The notes under the pieces: generated by a model
Told to the model about the DNA's origin: nothing
What the model saw: only the letters and a program-made list of their open reading frames with translations
Database searches by the model: none
Assembly: GCF_014694405.1 (NCBI RefSeq)
Contig: NZ_JAAUWV010000001.1
Location: 124,001-188,000, forward strand
Reading direction: 5' to 3'
Source: Pseudoalteromonas sp. S16_S37
GTDB lineage: Bacteria > Pseudomonadota > Gammaproteobacteria > Enterobacterales > Alteromonadaceae
DNA length: 64,000 nucleotides
Shown: in pieces, positions 47,155 to 56,372 of the stretch
Layout of the letters: each line of letters opens with the position of its first letter
Numbering within the stretch: the stretch's first letter is position 1
Position numbers and translations under genes: made by a program

Positions 47155-48840
47155 GTGAGAATTCAATTGGAAAGCTTAAATCGCCTTTATAAAAAATACT
47201 TTTGGTATTTTGCTTTTACCCTACCAATGGGGATTTTATTAGGTGTCATTAGTATGCATGTGTTGCAAATCATTAATGATGCGCTTACCTCTGGCGTTGA
47301 GACTATTGAATACTCGGCGCAACAGTTTTTTATTACCATTGGCGTATTGCTAGGGCTCGGTGTACTCAATGAGTTCGTTAAAATTCGCCTAGTGGTGAAT
47401 GCAAGTCGAGATATACACAGTCGCTTGGTTGATAAGGTTTTAGACTCATCTTATGAAAAAGTAGAAAGTATCGGCTTACCTAAAGTTAATGCAACGCTCA
47501 GTAAAGACGTTGATACCGCCATTAAATTCTTTCAAGTTTTACCACAAATGGTTGCTAATGTTTCGATCATTGTTTGTGCGATAGCCTATATGGCGTACTT
47601 GTCTTTAACAGCGCTTATGTATGTATTTGCGTTAATTGCATTTGCAGGGCTTAGCTTTACTGTGATCATCTTATTGTCGCGTAAATATCTGCAAAATATT
47701 CGTGAGTGCGCAGATACACTTATGGAGCATTACGAAGCGATAGTAAAAGGCAAAAAAGAGCTTTCTTTAGATTCAAAACGTCAACGTTATGTGCGAACGG
47801 ATATTCGCGGAACATTAGAAAAGCTGAGAAAGAACAATCGTGGTGCACTGACCTTATTTGGCATGTTAGAGCATTGGGGGCAATTTATCTTGTTTGCCAT
47901 TCTTGGCGTCATTTTATATTACCTTGGCATGACATTAGGTTTAGAGAAAACGGTTGTGGTGGGGTATATCCTAACCTTGTTATTCATTCTTGAACCTATT
48001 GAGCAGGTGACTCAAGCCTCAACTGATTTGATGGAAGCTAAAGTCGCCTTTAAAAAAATAGAAAGTCTAGAGCTTTCAGATGAAGTGGTTGATGAAAAAC
48101 AAGAAGTTGCCGCGTTAGGTAGCAACCTGAATTTGCAGCTTAGTAACATTACTTATCAATATGCTGCACAAGTTGAGTCTGAAAAAGGGTTTAAAATTGG
48201 CCCAATAGACTGCGAGTTTAAAGCCGGTGAAGCGACATTCATTATTGGTGGTAACGGCAGCGGTAAATCGACACTCTTTAAAATGTTAGCGGGGCTGTAT
48301 AACCCGACAGACGGAACGATAGAGTACGGTGATATTCCTGTCGATATTAATAATATTGCGAGCTATCGTGAATGTGTGAGCCTAATTGCCGCTGACTTTT
48401 GGGTGTTCAAACATATCTTAGTCAATGACTCTACTGAAGATGAAAAGTTACTACAGCAGTTGGTGTCTTTACTGAAACTTGATAAAGCGGTGGAAATCAT
48501 TGAAGGCAAATGGAGTAAAACAACACTCTCGCAAGGACAAAGAAAACGCTTGGCGTTGATCCAGTCTTATATTGAGCACAAACCCATTGTTTTACTGGAT
48601 GAATGGGCGGCAGATCAGGACCCAGTATTTAAAAAAGTATTTTATGAAGAAATCGTGCCTTCTTTAAAAGCTCAGGGTAAAGTAGTGATCATAGTGTCTC
48701 ATGATGATAACTACTATCACACGGCCGATCGCTTGATGGAGTTAAGAGACGGGCAGTTGATATTGCATAAAAATAACAAGCCAGCAGAAATTACACAGAA
48801 TAATCAATTTTTTAAAGTACTAGATAGTTGCAAGGAGTAG
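47155..48840 (+). CDS. SyrD/PvdE-like ABC exporter (fused TMD-NBD)
   Basis: 561 residues if the GTG at 47155 is used; the TAAGGA just before it is rather close (about 4 bases), and the TTG at 47167 is an alternative. The N-terminal half has about six membrane segments. The C-terminal nucleotide-binding domain has Walker A GGNGSGKST, the signature LSQGQRKRLAL and the Walker B extension LLDEWAADQDP. That combination is characteristic of the cyclic-peptide/siderophore exporter family (SyrD, PvdE, YojI). It probably forms a homodimer exporting the cluster product across the inner membrane. It forms a tight operon with the two-component genes and lies behind the terminator of the polyamine operon, so its promoter should lie in 47003-47154. 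Confidence 0.88.
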   Translation: MRIQLESLNRLYKKYFWYFAFTLPMGILLGVISMHVLQIINDALTSGVETIEYSAQQFFITIGVLLGLGVLNEFVKIRLVVNASRDIHSRLVDKVLDSSYEKVESIGLPKVNATLSKDVDTAIKFFQVLPQMVANVSIIVCAIAYMAYLSLTALMYVFALIAFAGLSFTVIILLSRKYLQNIRECADTLMEHYEAIVKGKKELSLDSKRQRYVRTDIRGTLEKLRKNNRGALTLFGMLEHWGQFILFAILGVILYYLGMTLGLEKTVVVGYILTLLFILEPIEQVTQASTDLMEAKVAFKKIESLELSDEVVDEKQEVAALGSNLNLQLSNITYQYAAQVESEKGFKIGPIDCEFKAGEATFIIGGNGSGKSTLFKMLAGLYNPTDGTIEYGDIPVDINNIASYRECVSLIAADFWVFKHILVNDSTEDEKLLQQLVSLLKLDKAVEIIEGKWSKTTLSQGQRKRLALIQSYIEHKPIVLLDEWAADQDPVFKKVFYEEIVPSLKAQGKVVIIVSHDDNYYHTADRLMELRDGQLILHKNNKPAEITQNNQFFKVLDSCKE

Positions 48841-48843
48841 GCA

Positions 48844-49533
48844 ATGGCGAACAAAAAGCGCATTTTATTGGTTGAAGATGACAAACGTTTGAGTCATATG
48901 ATCTCACATGTGCTGCGACATGAAGGTTACTTAGTTACTTGTGCATTTGATGGGCAAGTGGCGTTAGAAAAAGTAAATAGTGAGCTTTATGATGTCATTT
49001 TACTCGATATGATGCTGCCAAGGCTCAATGGTATTAGTGTATTGGAACAAATACTGCCAGAATACACAGGGGTCATCATCATGATGACCGCCAGTAATGA
49101 TGAGTGTTTAGAAGCCGATGCACTGGCTTTAGGTGTGCATGATTTTATTACTAAACCAATCAGGCCCCATATATTGGTAGCAAAAGTAAAAGCGCTTAGC
49201 CGCCTTGCAGGTCAAGCTCCTAGTTGTAGAAAGTCAGTATTTCAAATTCAAGATTTAACCCTTAATACCAGCAATCGTAGCTTTTATTTAGATGATACGC
49301 CTGTCGAGCTTACAGAAGCAGAATTTAGCTTGATGTACTATTTGATGTCGCATCCGGGCGAGATCCTAGACAGAGCCAGTATCATCTCTGCTGTTAGAGG
49401 CATAGAGTACGACGGACATGATCGTTCTATTGATATGAGACTCTCTTCCTTACGCAAAAAAATAAACGATAATGTTCCTCCCTATAAGTACATAAAAACG
49501 GTTAGGGGAGTGGGGTATGTACTACGCGAGTAA
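48844..49533 (+). CDS. OmpR/PhoB-family response regulator
   Basis: 229 residues. Receiver domain about 5-120 with acidic pocket EDD (11-13), phosphoacceptor Asp55 (ILLDMMLP), Thr in MTAS and Lys in FITKPI. Winged-helix DNA-binding domain about 130-229, ending in the usual YIKTVRGVGY hairpin. Starts 3 bp after the exporter stop with AAGGAG upstream, so it is co-transcribed with the exporter. It overlaps the kinase gene. Probable targets are the exporter or cluster promoters, by analogy with antibiotic-responsive exporter systems; no binding site was identified. Confidence 0.92.
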   Translation: MANKKRILLVEDDKRLSHMISHVLRHEGYLVTCAFDGQVALEKVNSELYDVILLDMMLPRLNGISVLEQILPEYTGVIIMMTASNDECLEADALALGVHDFITKPIRPHILVAKVKALSRLAGQAPSCRKSVFQIQDLTLNTSNRSFYLDDTPVELTEAEFSLMYYLMSHPGEILDRASIISAVRGIEYDGHDRSIDMRLSSLRKKINDNVPPYKYIKTVRGVGYVLRE

Positions 49534-50848
49534 GCAAATGTTTAAACGTTTATTTTTTTATTCTGCTGCAGCTTTTATTTGCAGTATTTTTATTGCAGTA
49601 ATCCTTTTAGATACCAACTACGTTGATATTCGTGTTCAAGAAGAAAAACCAATTCTAGAAGGCATTTATTCGGTCATTAATAAGCAAGCTCAGGAAGGCC
49701 CTATCAGTGACGATGTACTGAATTACTGGTCGGGTCAATTTGGCTATGAGCTAGATGTGTTGACTGCCGAGCAGGCTAAGGCGTTAGAAGTTGATTTAAC
49801 ACAGTTATCCAGTGAAGGCAGTGTTATTGAATTAGTCAGTGGTTGGACGCAAGACAGGGTGACCGCTTATTATCAGCATGGCGAGCAAATACTAATGATG
49901 TCTAAGATGCATGTTGATAAGCAAGCTTACTTGCTCTATTGGCAATCGCTATTAGTGACGATTTTAACGGTACTGGCACTGTTTGTTTATTGCTATGTGC
50001 ATATGCATAAAAAGTACATTAAACGATTGCTGAAGGCGTATGAAGCGTACGGCCACGGTAAGCTCTCGTTACGTGTACCCACCGAAATGCCAGCTCCCTA
50101 TAGTGTGCTTGCAAGCCACTTTAATACCATGGCTGAAAAAATCGAGAGCTTGTTAGAAGAGCATCAACATATGCTCAATGGTATCTCCCACGATTTAAAA
50201 ACACCTCTTGCTCGGTTACGCTTTGCCTTAGATATGACTCGCAGCTGTAATAGTGCCGAAGAGTATCGTGAGACGATTCAGTTTATGGATGAAGATTTAG
50301 ATGCCTTGGACGAACTACTCGACGATTGGTTTTTATATGTTGGCTTAAATGCTGCGCGTAGAGAGCCTAAAATCCAAACCTGCCGACTAGATAGTATTGT
50401 AAATAAGGTGGTTAGTCGCAGTGTTCCGGCATATTCACAGATAAATGCGCTTGCCCACATCGTGCCTGATATTGAGGTGAATGCCGATAAAAAGCTGCTA
50501 AGCAGAGCAATCGAGAACTTGGTAAACAACGCCTGCAAATTTGCCTCTAGTACAATTCGTGTGACTACGCGCAGCAGCGATGGACATGTTTGTATTGACG
50601 TTGAAGATGACGGTGCAGGTATCCCCGAAGATAAACGAGCTGCGGTACTAAAACCATTCTTGCGCTTAGACAGTAGCCGTAATGTGCCGGGGATAGGTCT
50701 TGGCTTATCAATTGTGGCGAGTATTTTAAACAGCCATAACGGTAAATTAGAGATATGCGACTCCCCTTTGGGAGGTGCTAAGATCACCTTAATGCTGCCA
50801 ATTGACACTAAACTCGCAAAGGCTAAGAGCAAAAAGGTAGTCAGCTGA
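49517..50848 (+). CDS. Sensor histidine kinase (RstB/EnvZ-like)
   Basis: 443 residues from ATG 49517, overlapping the regulator by 17 bp; an ATG at 49538, just after the regulator stop, is an alternative. Membrane segments about 10-31 and 139-161 enclose a periplasmic sensor of roughly 105 residues with no recognised fold. Then comes a HAMP-like linker, the dimerisation box GISHDLKTPLARL (His225) and the ATPase boxes ENLVNNACK, DDGAGIP and GIGLGLSI. All catalytic motifs are intact. With the regulator it forms a cognate pair linked to the exporter, possibly sensing envelope stress or the cationic product itself. Confidence 0.92.
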   Translation: MYYASKQMFKRLFFYSAAAFICSIFIAVILLDTNYVDIRVQEEKPILEGIYSVINKQAQEGPISDDVLNYWSGQFGYELDVLTAEQAKALEVDLTQLSSEGSVIELVSGWTQDRVTAYYQHGEQILMMSKMHVDKQAYLLYWQSLLVTILTVLALFVYCYVHMHKKYIKRLLKAYEAYGHGKLSLRVPTEMPAPYSVLASHFNTMAEKIESLLEEHQHMLNGISHDLKTPLARLRFALDMTRSCNSAEEYRETIQFMDEDLDALDELLDDWFLYVGLNAARREPKIQTCRLDSIVNKVVSRSVPAYSQINALAHIVPDIEVNADKKLLSRAIENLVNNACKFASSTIRVTTRSSDGHVCIDVEDDGAGIPEDKRAAVLKPFLRLDSSRNVPGIGLGLSIVASILNSHNGKLEICDSPLGGAKITLMLPIDTKLAKAKSKKVVS

Positions 50849-50862
50849 CAAGCTGCCAATAA

Positions 50863-50886
50863 AAAAGGACCGTTTGGTCCTTTTCT
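50863..50886. terminator. Bidirectional intrinsic terminator
   Basis: AAAAGGACC-GTTT-GGTCCTTTT stem-loop between the convergent kinase and chemotaxis receptor genes. A/T runs on both sides suit termination from either direction. Confidence 0.9.
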
Positions 50887-50917
50887 GAGCCTTAACTCAC
50901 CTGACATTGTCTGTTTA

Positions 50918-52549
50918 TCAACAGCTAAATTTGGCGATTTCTGTTTCTAGTTTAACGGTTAAGTCTTTAATACAGTCTGTTGCATGGTGGGCTTTTTCAG
51001 ACACACTGGCAGTTTGTGAGGCGGTATCTGAAATAGTAACCACACGACGCGCTGTATCTTCACCAGCTTCGAGCTGCTCTTTGGCTGCATGGGCTATCTG
51101 ATGACTCATTTGCGATATTTCACTCAATGAATTGGCCACTTTACGTAACTCTTCACCTGCTTCTTTAGACATAGTCACGGTTTTTTCACTGGTATGAATC
51201 GACACCGTCACCGACGACTTCGCTTCTTGTGTTGCAGATTGCAGCTTGCCAATCATAGTATGAATTTCTTCGGTACTGGATTGCGTGCGCTGCGCAAGCT
51301 GGCGAACTTCATCGGCAACTACCGCAAAGCCACGGCCTTGCTCGCCAGCACGTGCAGCTTCAATGGCGGCATTGAGCGCCAGCAAGTTAGTTTGTTCAGC
51401 GATGCTTTGAATGACACTGAGCACATTAGCAATATTGCTTACTTCTTCATCTAGGGTTTGAATGTTATTACCAGCGCTGTCAATTTGCTGCTCTAATAAA
51501 GCGATGGTTTTTGCAGCCTCTGTTGTCAGCTTATCAGCGTTTTGGCCTTGCTTCTCTGCTTCTTGTACGGAGTTGGCGGTTTGGTCGGCATGCTCAACCA
51601 CGGTTTGTGCTGATGCTGTTAACTCAGTAATCGCAGAGGCAACCATTTGGGTTTCGCTACTTAAACTGTGGGTTAATTGCTCAAGCTCGTTTGAGCGTTG
51701 CTCACCATCGTTACTTTGCGATTTAAGCGCATCACTTACCGAAGCAATACCACCAACTACGCCTTGCAAGCCTTGTTGCATATAGCTCATTGCAGCAATA
51801 ATGCTATCTTCTTTTGCTTGCGAGGTATTGATGGGAGAGCTTAAGTTGCCACGGGATACTTGTTTAACAATAGCCAATACTTCATCTAACTCTCCACCGA
51901 GCTTGTTAGACAGAGCCAGACCAAACTTAGCTAATGCAAAGGTTAACGCAACTGCAATAAGCAAAGATAAACTCAGCAGCCAACGTGCTGTGCCCCAATA
52001 TCGTGCGTCGACTTCTTTGGCACTGATCCCCGTTCCCACGTACCAGCCAAACCTTGGGGTTTTTTGTACGACAGAGGTTAAGTCAACTACTTCCCCATCT
52101 CTTACAGAATCCCATTTATAGGTAATGATTTGGTCAGTTTTATTGCCCACCAAGCGCTCGACCATACGGCCAATGCTGTTACCTTTGGCATCTTTAAAAT
52201 CGTTAAAGCTTGTACCATGAAGTTGCGGATCATGAGGCGTGGCAACAAAGTTTAGCTCGTCGTCAACCACATAAACATACTCAGAATCATGGTATTTGTT
52301 TTCTCTAAGCATCTGAGTTGCAAGTTTTTTAGCTTGCTCTTCATTTAGTGCACCTGTTTGCACATATGCTTCGAATTGCTCGACAATATTAACGGTGCTT
52401 TTCATCAATTGATTGATACGTGCAATATTGTCTGATTCACTCGCGTGACGTAAAGCTTGTAATCCTAAAATGGCGACCAGTAAAAGTGAGAGGAAAATAG
52501 CCGCGGCGAAAAGTATTATTTTAATTCTTAAAGTTAAACCTGATAGCAC
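50918..52549 (-). CDS. Methyl-accepting chemotaxis protein, single-Cache sensor
   Basis: 543 residues. The GTG start is supported by AAAGGGG six bases upstream on the minus strand. N-terminal membrane helix (about 8-30), periplasmic single-Cache (sCache_2-like) domain about 35-185 with [17 protein letters not shown] and FGWYVGTGI, second helix about 190-210, HAMP, then the long cytoplasmic signalling coiled coil with the invariant hairpin [20 protein letters not shown]. It reports on small molecules to CheA/CheW; the ligand is unknown. It is monocistronic and begins the cluster's right-hand flank. Confidence 0.93.
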   Translation of the reverse strand: MLSGLTLRIKIILFAAAIFLSLLLVAILGLQALRHASESDNIARINQLMKSTVNIVEQFEAYVQTGALNEEQAKKLATQMLRENKYHDSEYVYVVDDELNFVATPHDPQLHGTSFNDFKDAKGNSIGRMVERLVGNKTDQIITYKWDSVRDGEVVDLTSVVQKTPRFGWYVGTGISAKEVDARYWGTARWLLSLSLLIAVALTFALAKFGLALSNKLGGELDEVLAIVKQVSRGNLSSPINTSQAKEDSIIAAMSYMQQGLQGVVGGIASVSDALKSQSNDGEQRSNELEQLTHSLSSETQMVASAITELTASAQTVVEHADQTANSVQEAEKQGQNADKLTTEAAKTIALLEQQIDSAGNNIQTLDEEVSNIANVLSVIQSIAEQTNLLALNAAIEAARAGEQGRGFAVVADEVRQLAQRTQSSTEEIHTMIGKLQSATQEAKSSVTVSIHTSEKTVTMSKEAGEELRKVANSLSEISQMSHQIAHAAKEQLEAGEDTARRVVTISDTASQTASVSEKAHHATDCIKDLTVKLETEIAKFSC

Positions 52550-52674
52550 GATACGCCCCTTTCAGATAATAGAGTATTATTATCTACCATGTTTATCGGA
52601 ATCATGTAAGTAACATATAGTGCTTTTGGTTAAAAATGGAGATGATATTTCCTCATATTGACGAGGTTCTCCAC

Positions 52675-53385
52675 TTATTTTGCATTGATTATGCTTATTT
52701 CATGTTCTGTTAAAGGGCGATATTCACCACTTGCTAAACGCTCGTCTAACTCAATGTCAGCAATCTTTTCTCTATGTAGTTCAACAACTTTGTTGCCAAC
52801 TGCTGCGAGCATACGTTTAACTTGATGATATTTACCTTCACAAATAGATAAACGCAAACTGTAACTTTCCAGCTGCTGCACAATAGCAGGTAAAGTGGGC
52901 TGCTTTTCGTTATGCAGTTGCACACCTTCTCTTAGCTGCTCAAGGGCTTCTTCTGTGATTGGCTCTTGGGTTTCAACCAAATAAGTTTTGAACTTTTGCT
53001 TTTTGGGAGAGGTGATCTGATGAGACCAATCACCATCATTGGTGATAAGTACAAGCCCTGTGGTATCGATATCTAAACGACCTGCAACATGAAAATCTTT
53101 TAAGTTAGGCTCGTCTAATAAATCAAACACAGTGGCATGCATTTCGTCACTATTAGCGCACACATAACCTGCGGGCTTATTCAGCATGAAGTAACGTTTG
53201 CCCAGATATTGCAACGGTTCACCTTTCCAAGTGACAAGATCATCCTGTGTAACTGAATAATCAAATTTATTAACCAATTCACCGTTAACGGTTACATAAC
53301 GTTTTTTAATACCAGCTTTGACTTTGGTACGCGGTAATTCAGTGAGGTGGCTCAAAAACTTATCCAAGCGACAAGGAAACTTCAT
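52675..53385 (-). CDS. rsuA: 16S rRNA pseudouridine synthase, RsuA family
   Basis: 236 residues. N-terminal S4-like RNA-binding domain (RLDKFLSHLTEL) and catalytic domain with the active Asp in AGRLDIDTTGL; the EGKYHQVKRM motif is typical of RsuA, which makes pseudouridine 516 in 16S rRNA. RluE/RluF are related alternatives. Housekeeping gene. Confidence 0.85.
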   Translation of the reverse strand: MKFPCRLDKFLSHLTELPRTKVKAGIKKRYVTVNGELVNKFDYSVTQDDLVTWKGEPLQYLGKRYFMLNKPAGYVCANSDEMHATVFDLLDEPNLKDFHVAGRLDIDTTGLVLITNDGDWSHQITSPKKQKFKTYLVETQEPITEEALEQLREGVQLHNEKQPTLPAIVQQLESYSLRLSICEGKYHQVKRMLAAVGNKVVELHREKIADIELDERLASGEYRPLTEHEISIINAK

Positions 53386-53441
53386 AATCTTTTATCTTTA
53401 ATTTTAACGAATCATCATTATACGCAACTGTGTTATTTAGA

Positions 53442-53771
53442 TCAGTTTTTTCGGTATACCCCAGGAATTAAATCATACGGATGAACACTAAGTAGCCAAT
53501 TGCTATCCAATAGCGTTTTCAAAGCGCTGAGAATAGTGTCACTAAGTAGCTGTTTTTGCTCATCACTGCGCCCAGCTATAAGGTGAGCTTGTACATGAAC
53601 AAAGCCGATTTTACCTGTCTGCACTTTAAAATGCTCAAAACTTTGGCTACGCGTTTTTATTGTACTGTTATCAAACAAGTTTGTTTGCTCTACAGCTTGA
53701 TGAACACACTCAACGAGATCAGTCGATGAAACAGGAAGATTACAGGCATGTTCAATGATTATATGTGGCAT
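53442..53771 (-). CDS. CHMI-like tautomerase/isomerase
   Basis: 109 residues. Begins MPHIIIEHACNL, with Pro2 as the likely catalytic base, and has the KTRSQ and FVHVQAHLIAGRS segments of 5-carboxymethyl-2-hydroxymuconate delta-isomerase (tautomerase superfamily). No other homoprotocatechuate pathway gene lies nearby, so the physiological substrate is uncertain. It is separated from rsuA by 56 bp on the same strand. Confidence 0.8.
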   Translation of the reverse strand: MPHIIIEHACNLPVSSTDLVECVHQAVEQTNLFDNSTIKTRSQSFEHFKVQTGKIGFVHVQAHLIAGRSDEQKQLLSDTILSALKTLLDSNWLLSVHPYDLIPGVYRKN

Positions 53772-53837
53772 GATGACTTATTGGTCCAAGTATGAGTAAA
53801 TGAGGGCTATATTAGGTCATTTATATGGAAATACTAG

Positions 53838-54311
53838 ATGTATAAATACAAAATTGGGTTAGCAGCAATGGCTACGGTGATGACGTTAAGTGGCTGTAGT
53901 GATGATGCAGCTAAGGTGAGCTTAGGTTTGTTTACCACTAAAGATGTGGTGGTATCCGCGCAGCAAGACCCGATAGTGACGGGCGTAACTTGTCATATTA
54001 GCCATGTAGAGGCTGACTTTGACTTTTCAGATCCATCGGATATGTCAATAGCGTGTCGCCAAACAGGTGAAATTACCGAACAGCAGATGCAACAAGTCGA
54101 TTTATCTAAAGATGGTGAAATTGTCTTTAAAACGTCGAAAAGTATTTTGTTTAAATCATTAAAAGTTCGTCGTATTTATGACGCCAAAACACGTACTTTA
54201 TTGTATTTATCTTATTCGACCAAAGAAACCAGCGGCAGTCATCACCATGCCTTGTCGACGGTACCACTATACAATACACAAGCGTGGCAGTGGGCAACGA
54301 GAACTGAGTAA
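53838..54311 (+). CDS. creA: CreA-family periplasmic lipoprotein
   Basis: 157 residues with a lipoprotein signal (LSGC, Cys near 20). The body matches CreA: a D-P-I-V-x-G-V-T-C-H-I-S segment, Cys-containing ISIAC-like strand and KSILFKSLKVRRIYD. The role of CreA is not well established. The following gene starts 2 bp after its stop. Confidence 0.82.
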   Translation: MYKYKIGLAAMATVMTLSGCSDDAAKVSLGLFTTKDVVVSAQQDPIVTGVTCHISHVEADFDFSDPSDMSIACRQTGEITEQQMQQVDLSKDGEIVFKTSKSILFKSLKVRRIYDAKTRTLLYLSYSTKETSGSHHHALSTVPLYNTQAWQWATRTE

Positions 54312-54313
54312 TT

Positions 54314-55099
54314 ATGCTAGCGTTATTTAAATCAAAACCATTATTAAGTGAGTCAGAAGTTGCTTGGCTGATGGATACATTCATCTGGGCATGTGAGCAC
54401 TTTGATGGGCAATACTTTTTATCTACAACACAAATTATTGAGCCAACGGGAAGGTATTTTCCCGACCAAGTTACGAGTGTAGAGCAAATGGCGCAGACGG
54501 TATTTAGACGTGTGCGAGACTATGCAGGTTTGCAAACATGGCCATTACAGTTGGTGGGTCCGGCAAATTTACCTGCTCAGCAAAATATGCCAGCGTTTAG
54601 CTTTGCCGATACCATGCGTGGTGAGTCAGCTATGCTCAATGTACAGCCGCCACACAATGTATTGCTGTCGTACAATCCAAACCAAATCAATCAACCCCAA
54701 GACTTAGTGGCTAGTTTTGCAGGCAGTTTAGCGACGGTCATGATTTATCAAAAAGGGGTATTACCGCCGGGGGGAGAGCAACAAATAGCAGCAGCCAGCG
54801 ATGCCCTAGCTTGCTTTATGGGCTTTGGCGTTATGATGAGTAATACGGTATATCAATTTAAAGGGGGATGTGGTTCTTGCTATAACCCTTATGCTAACCG
54901 ACAAGCTGCGCTTACAGAGGCGCAAACGGTGTTTATGCATGCATTAGTGTGTTATTTCAAACCCAATGTAGATGGCAAAAAGCATTTGAAACCGCATTTA
55001 AAGAGCATCTATAAAAAAGCACAAAAGCAAATTGCAAGTTACATTAGTGACTCACCTAATCCAGTTTTGTTGATGCTCAAGGAGCAAAGTAATGTTTGA
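54314..55099 (+). CDS. Conserved hypothetical protein
   Basis: 261 residues, probably soluble, no signal peptide. It contains a CGSCYNP motif near 190 and a Lys-rich C-terminal helix; no family recognised. It lies in a tight run with creA (2 bp) and the LysE-type gene (8 bp overlap). Confidence 0.7.
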   Translation: MLALFKSKPLLSESEVAWLMDTFIWACEHFDGQYFLSTTQIIEPTGRYFPDQVTSVEQMAQTVFRRVRDYAGLQTWPLQLVGPANLPAQQNMPAFSFADTMRGESAMLNVQPPHNVLLSYNPNQINQPQDLVASFAGSLATVMIYQKGVLPPGGEQQIAAASDALACFMGFGVMMSNTVYQFKGGCGSCYNPYANRQAALTEAQTVFMHALVCYFKPNVDGKKHLKPHLKSIYKKAQKQIASYISDSPNPVLLMLKEQSNV

Positions 55100-55718
55100 G
55101 TATGTTGATGAATTTTTGCTTATTGCTGTGGCGCATTTTTTTGCTGTTGCAAGCCCTGGTCCTGACTTTGCGATTGTATTAAAGCAGAGCATTCAGCGGG
55201 GGCGTGCAAATGCACTTTGGACAAGCGGTGGGGTTGCATTAGGCATTTTGGTCCATGTTACTTACTGCCTATTAGGTGTGGCTATCGTTTTATCGCAATC
55301 CCCAATGTTGTTTAATGTGCTTAAATACGTTGCGGGTGCTTATTTGGCTTATATGGGTGTACAAGCTCTGCGGGCAAAACCAACGCAAGGCAAAGCACAG
55401 AGCGATACTCCGTTTGAGCAACACGCCGAAAGCGCTTGGCAAGCATTGAGACGCGGGTTTTTAGTCAATGCACTTAACCCAAAAGCGACGCTGTTTTTTC
55501 TATCGCTGTTTACCTTGGTTATTTCGCCATCGACGCCCACCAATGTGCAGGCATTTTATGGCTTGTATATGGCGTTTGCCACTTGGGCATGGTTTTCGTT
55601 TTTAGCTTTGGTGTTAAGCAAAGCGCGCGTACGTGCTTTTTTTGCGCGTGCAGGTCATTGGTTTGACAGAGGTATTGGTGTTGTCTTAATCGCTTTGGCG
55701 GTGCGAGTCGTTCTTTAA
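55092..55718 (+). CDS. LysE/RhtB-family amino-acid exporter
   Basis: 208 residues, about six membrane segments. The signature ASPGPDFAIVLKQSIQRG near 20 and GAYLAYMGVQALRAK near 80 place it in the LysE/RhtB translocator family, which exports homoserine, threonine or related amino acids. ATG lies inside the end of the preceding gene, with AAGGAG upstream. Confidence 0.88.
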   Translation: MFEYVDEFLLIAVAHFFAVASPGPDFAIVLKQSIQRGRANALWTSGGVALGILVHVTYCLLGVAIVLSQSPMLFNVLKYVAGAYLAYMGVQALRAKPTQGKAQSDTPFEQHAESAWQALRRGFLVNALNPKATLFFLSLFTLVISPSTPTNVQAFYGLYMAFATWAWFSFLALVLSKARVRAFFARAGHWFDRGIGVVLIALAVRVVL

Positions 55719-55738
55719 GTAAAGGTAGTTAAAGCAGT

Positions 55739-56263
55739 ATGAGTCTAAAACCCCATATCAATTTTGCATTTGGTTCGAACATGTCCACTAAGCGGTTGTT
55801 TGCCCGTTTACCCCAAGCACAGTGTTTGGGGGTGGCTAAACTCTATGGTCACCAGCTTACTTTTAATATGCTCAGCACCGATGGCTCTGCCAAATGCACC
55901 ATTGACGCCACTCACCGTAATGATGATTTGGTTATGGGGGTATTGTATGCCTTAAATGATAATGAGATAAATCAATTAGATATCATCGAAGGTGAGCGTT
56001 ACGATCGTGTAACGCTTGATGTTGAGGCATTAGAGCATGGTCCGATGCAAGCGCATTGTTACATCGCCAATACTTTTATTGATACACATTTACCGTTTGA
56101 TTGGTACGTGCAGCATGTACTTCACGGCGCGTTAGAGCATGGTTTTCCTGCTGAGTACATTAAGCACATTGAAGCGCAAAGGCATATCACTGACCATGAC
56201 GTAGAACGTGCCCAGCGAGAGTGGCAGTTATATCAAAAAGTGAGACTGAGTAAAAAGGCATAA
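55739..56263 (+). CDS. Gamma-glutamylcyclotransferase-like protein
   Basis: 174 residues. Substrate-binding FAFGSNMS near the N terminus and catalytic Glu in IEGERYDRV identify the GGCT fold. Family members release 5-oxoproline from gamma-glutamyl compounds; the exact substrate is unknown. It lies 20 bp after the LysE-type gene. Confidence 0.82.
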   Translation: MSLKPHINFAFGSNMSTKRLFARLPQAQCLGVAKLYGHQLTFNMLSTDGSAKCTIDATHRNDDLVMGVLYALNDNEINQLDIIEGERYDRVTLDVEALEHGPMQAHCYIANTFIDTHLPFDWYVQHVLHGALEHGFPAEYIKHIEAQRHITDHDVERAQREWQLYQKVRLSKKA

Positions 56264-56372
56264 CAGCATCGCGCTGGAATAAACTCACGGCATTGGCAAT
56301 TAACACCAAAGTCGCACTGTGCAAGCCCACCGTGCTTGTTACACTTATATAAAAACTAGCTGAAGGATTACA

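Noticed and set aside
46989-47192. 67-codon frame starting in the terminator
   Set aside because: Begins inside the terminator stem and runs into the exporter gene; composition not protein-like.
50278-50907. 209-codon minus-strand frame opposite the histidine kinase
   Set aside because: Shadow of the kinase reading frame, Ser-rich with no family features; the sense strand has all kinase motifs.
53442-53771. Fragment of an aromatic degradation operon
   Set aside because: Only the CHMI-like gene is present and complete; neighbours are housekeeping genes.
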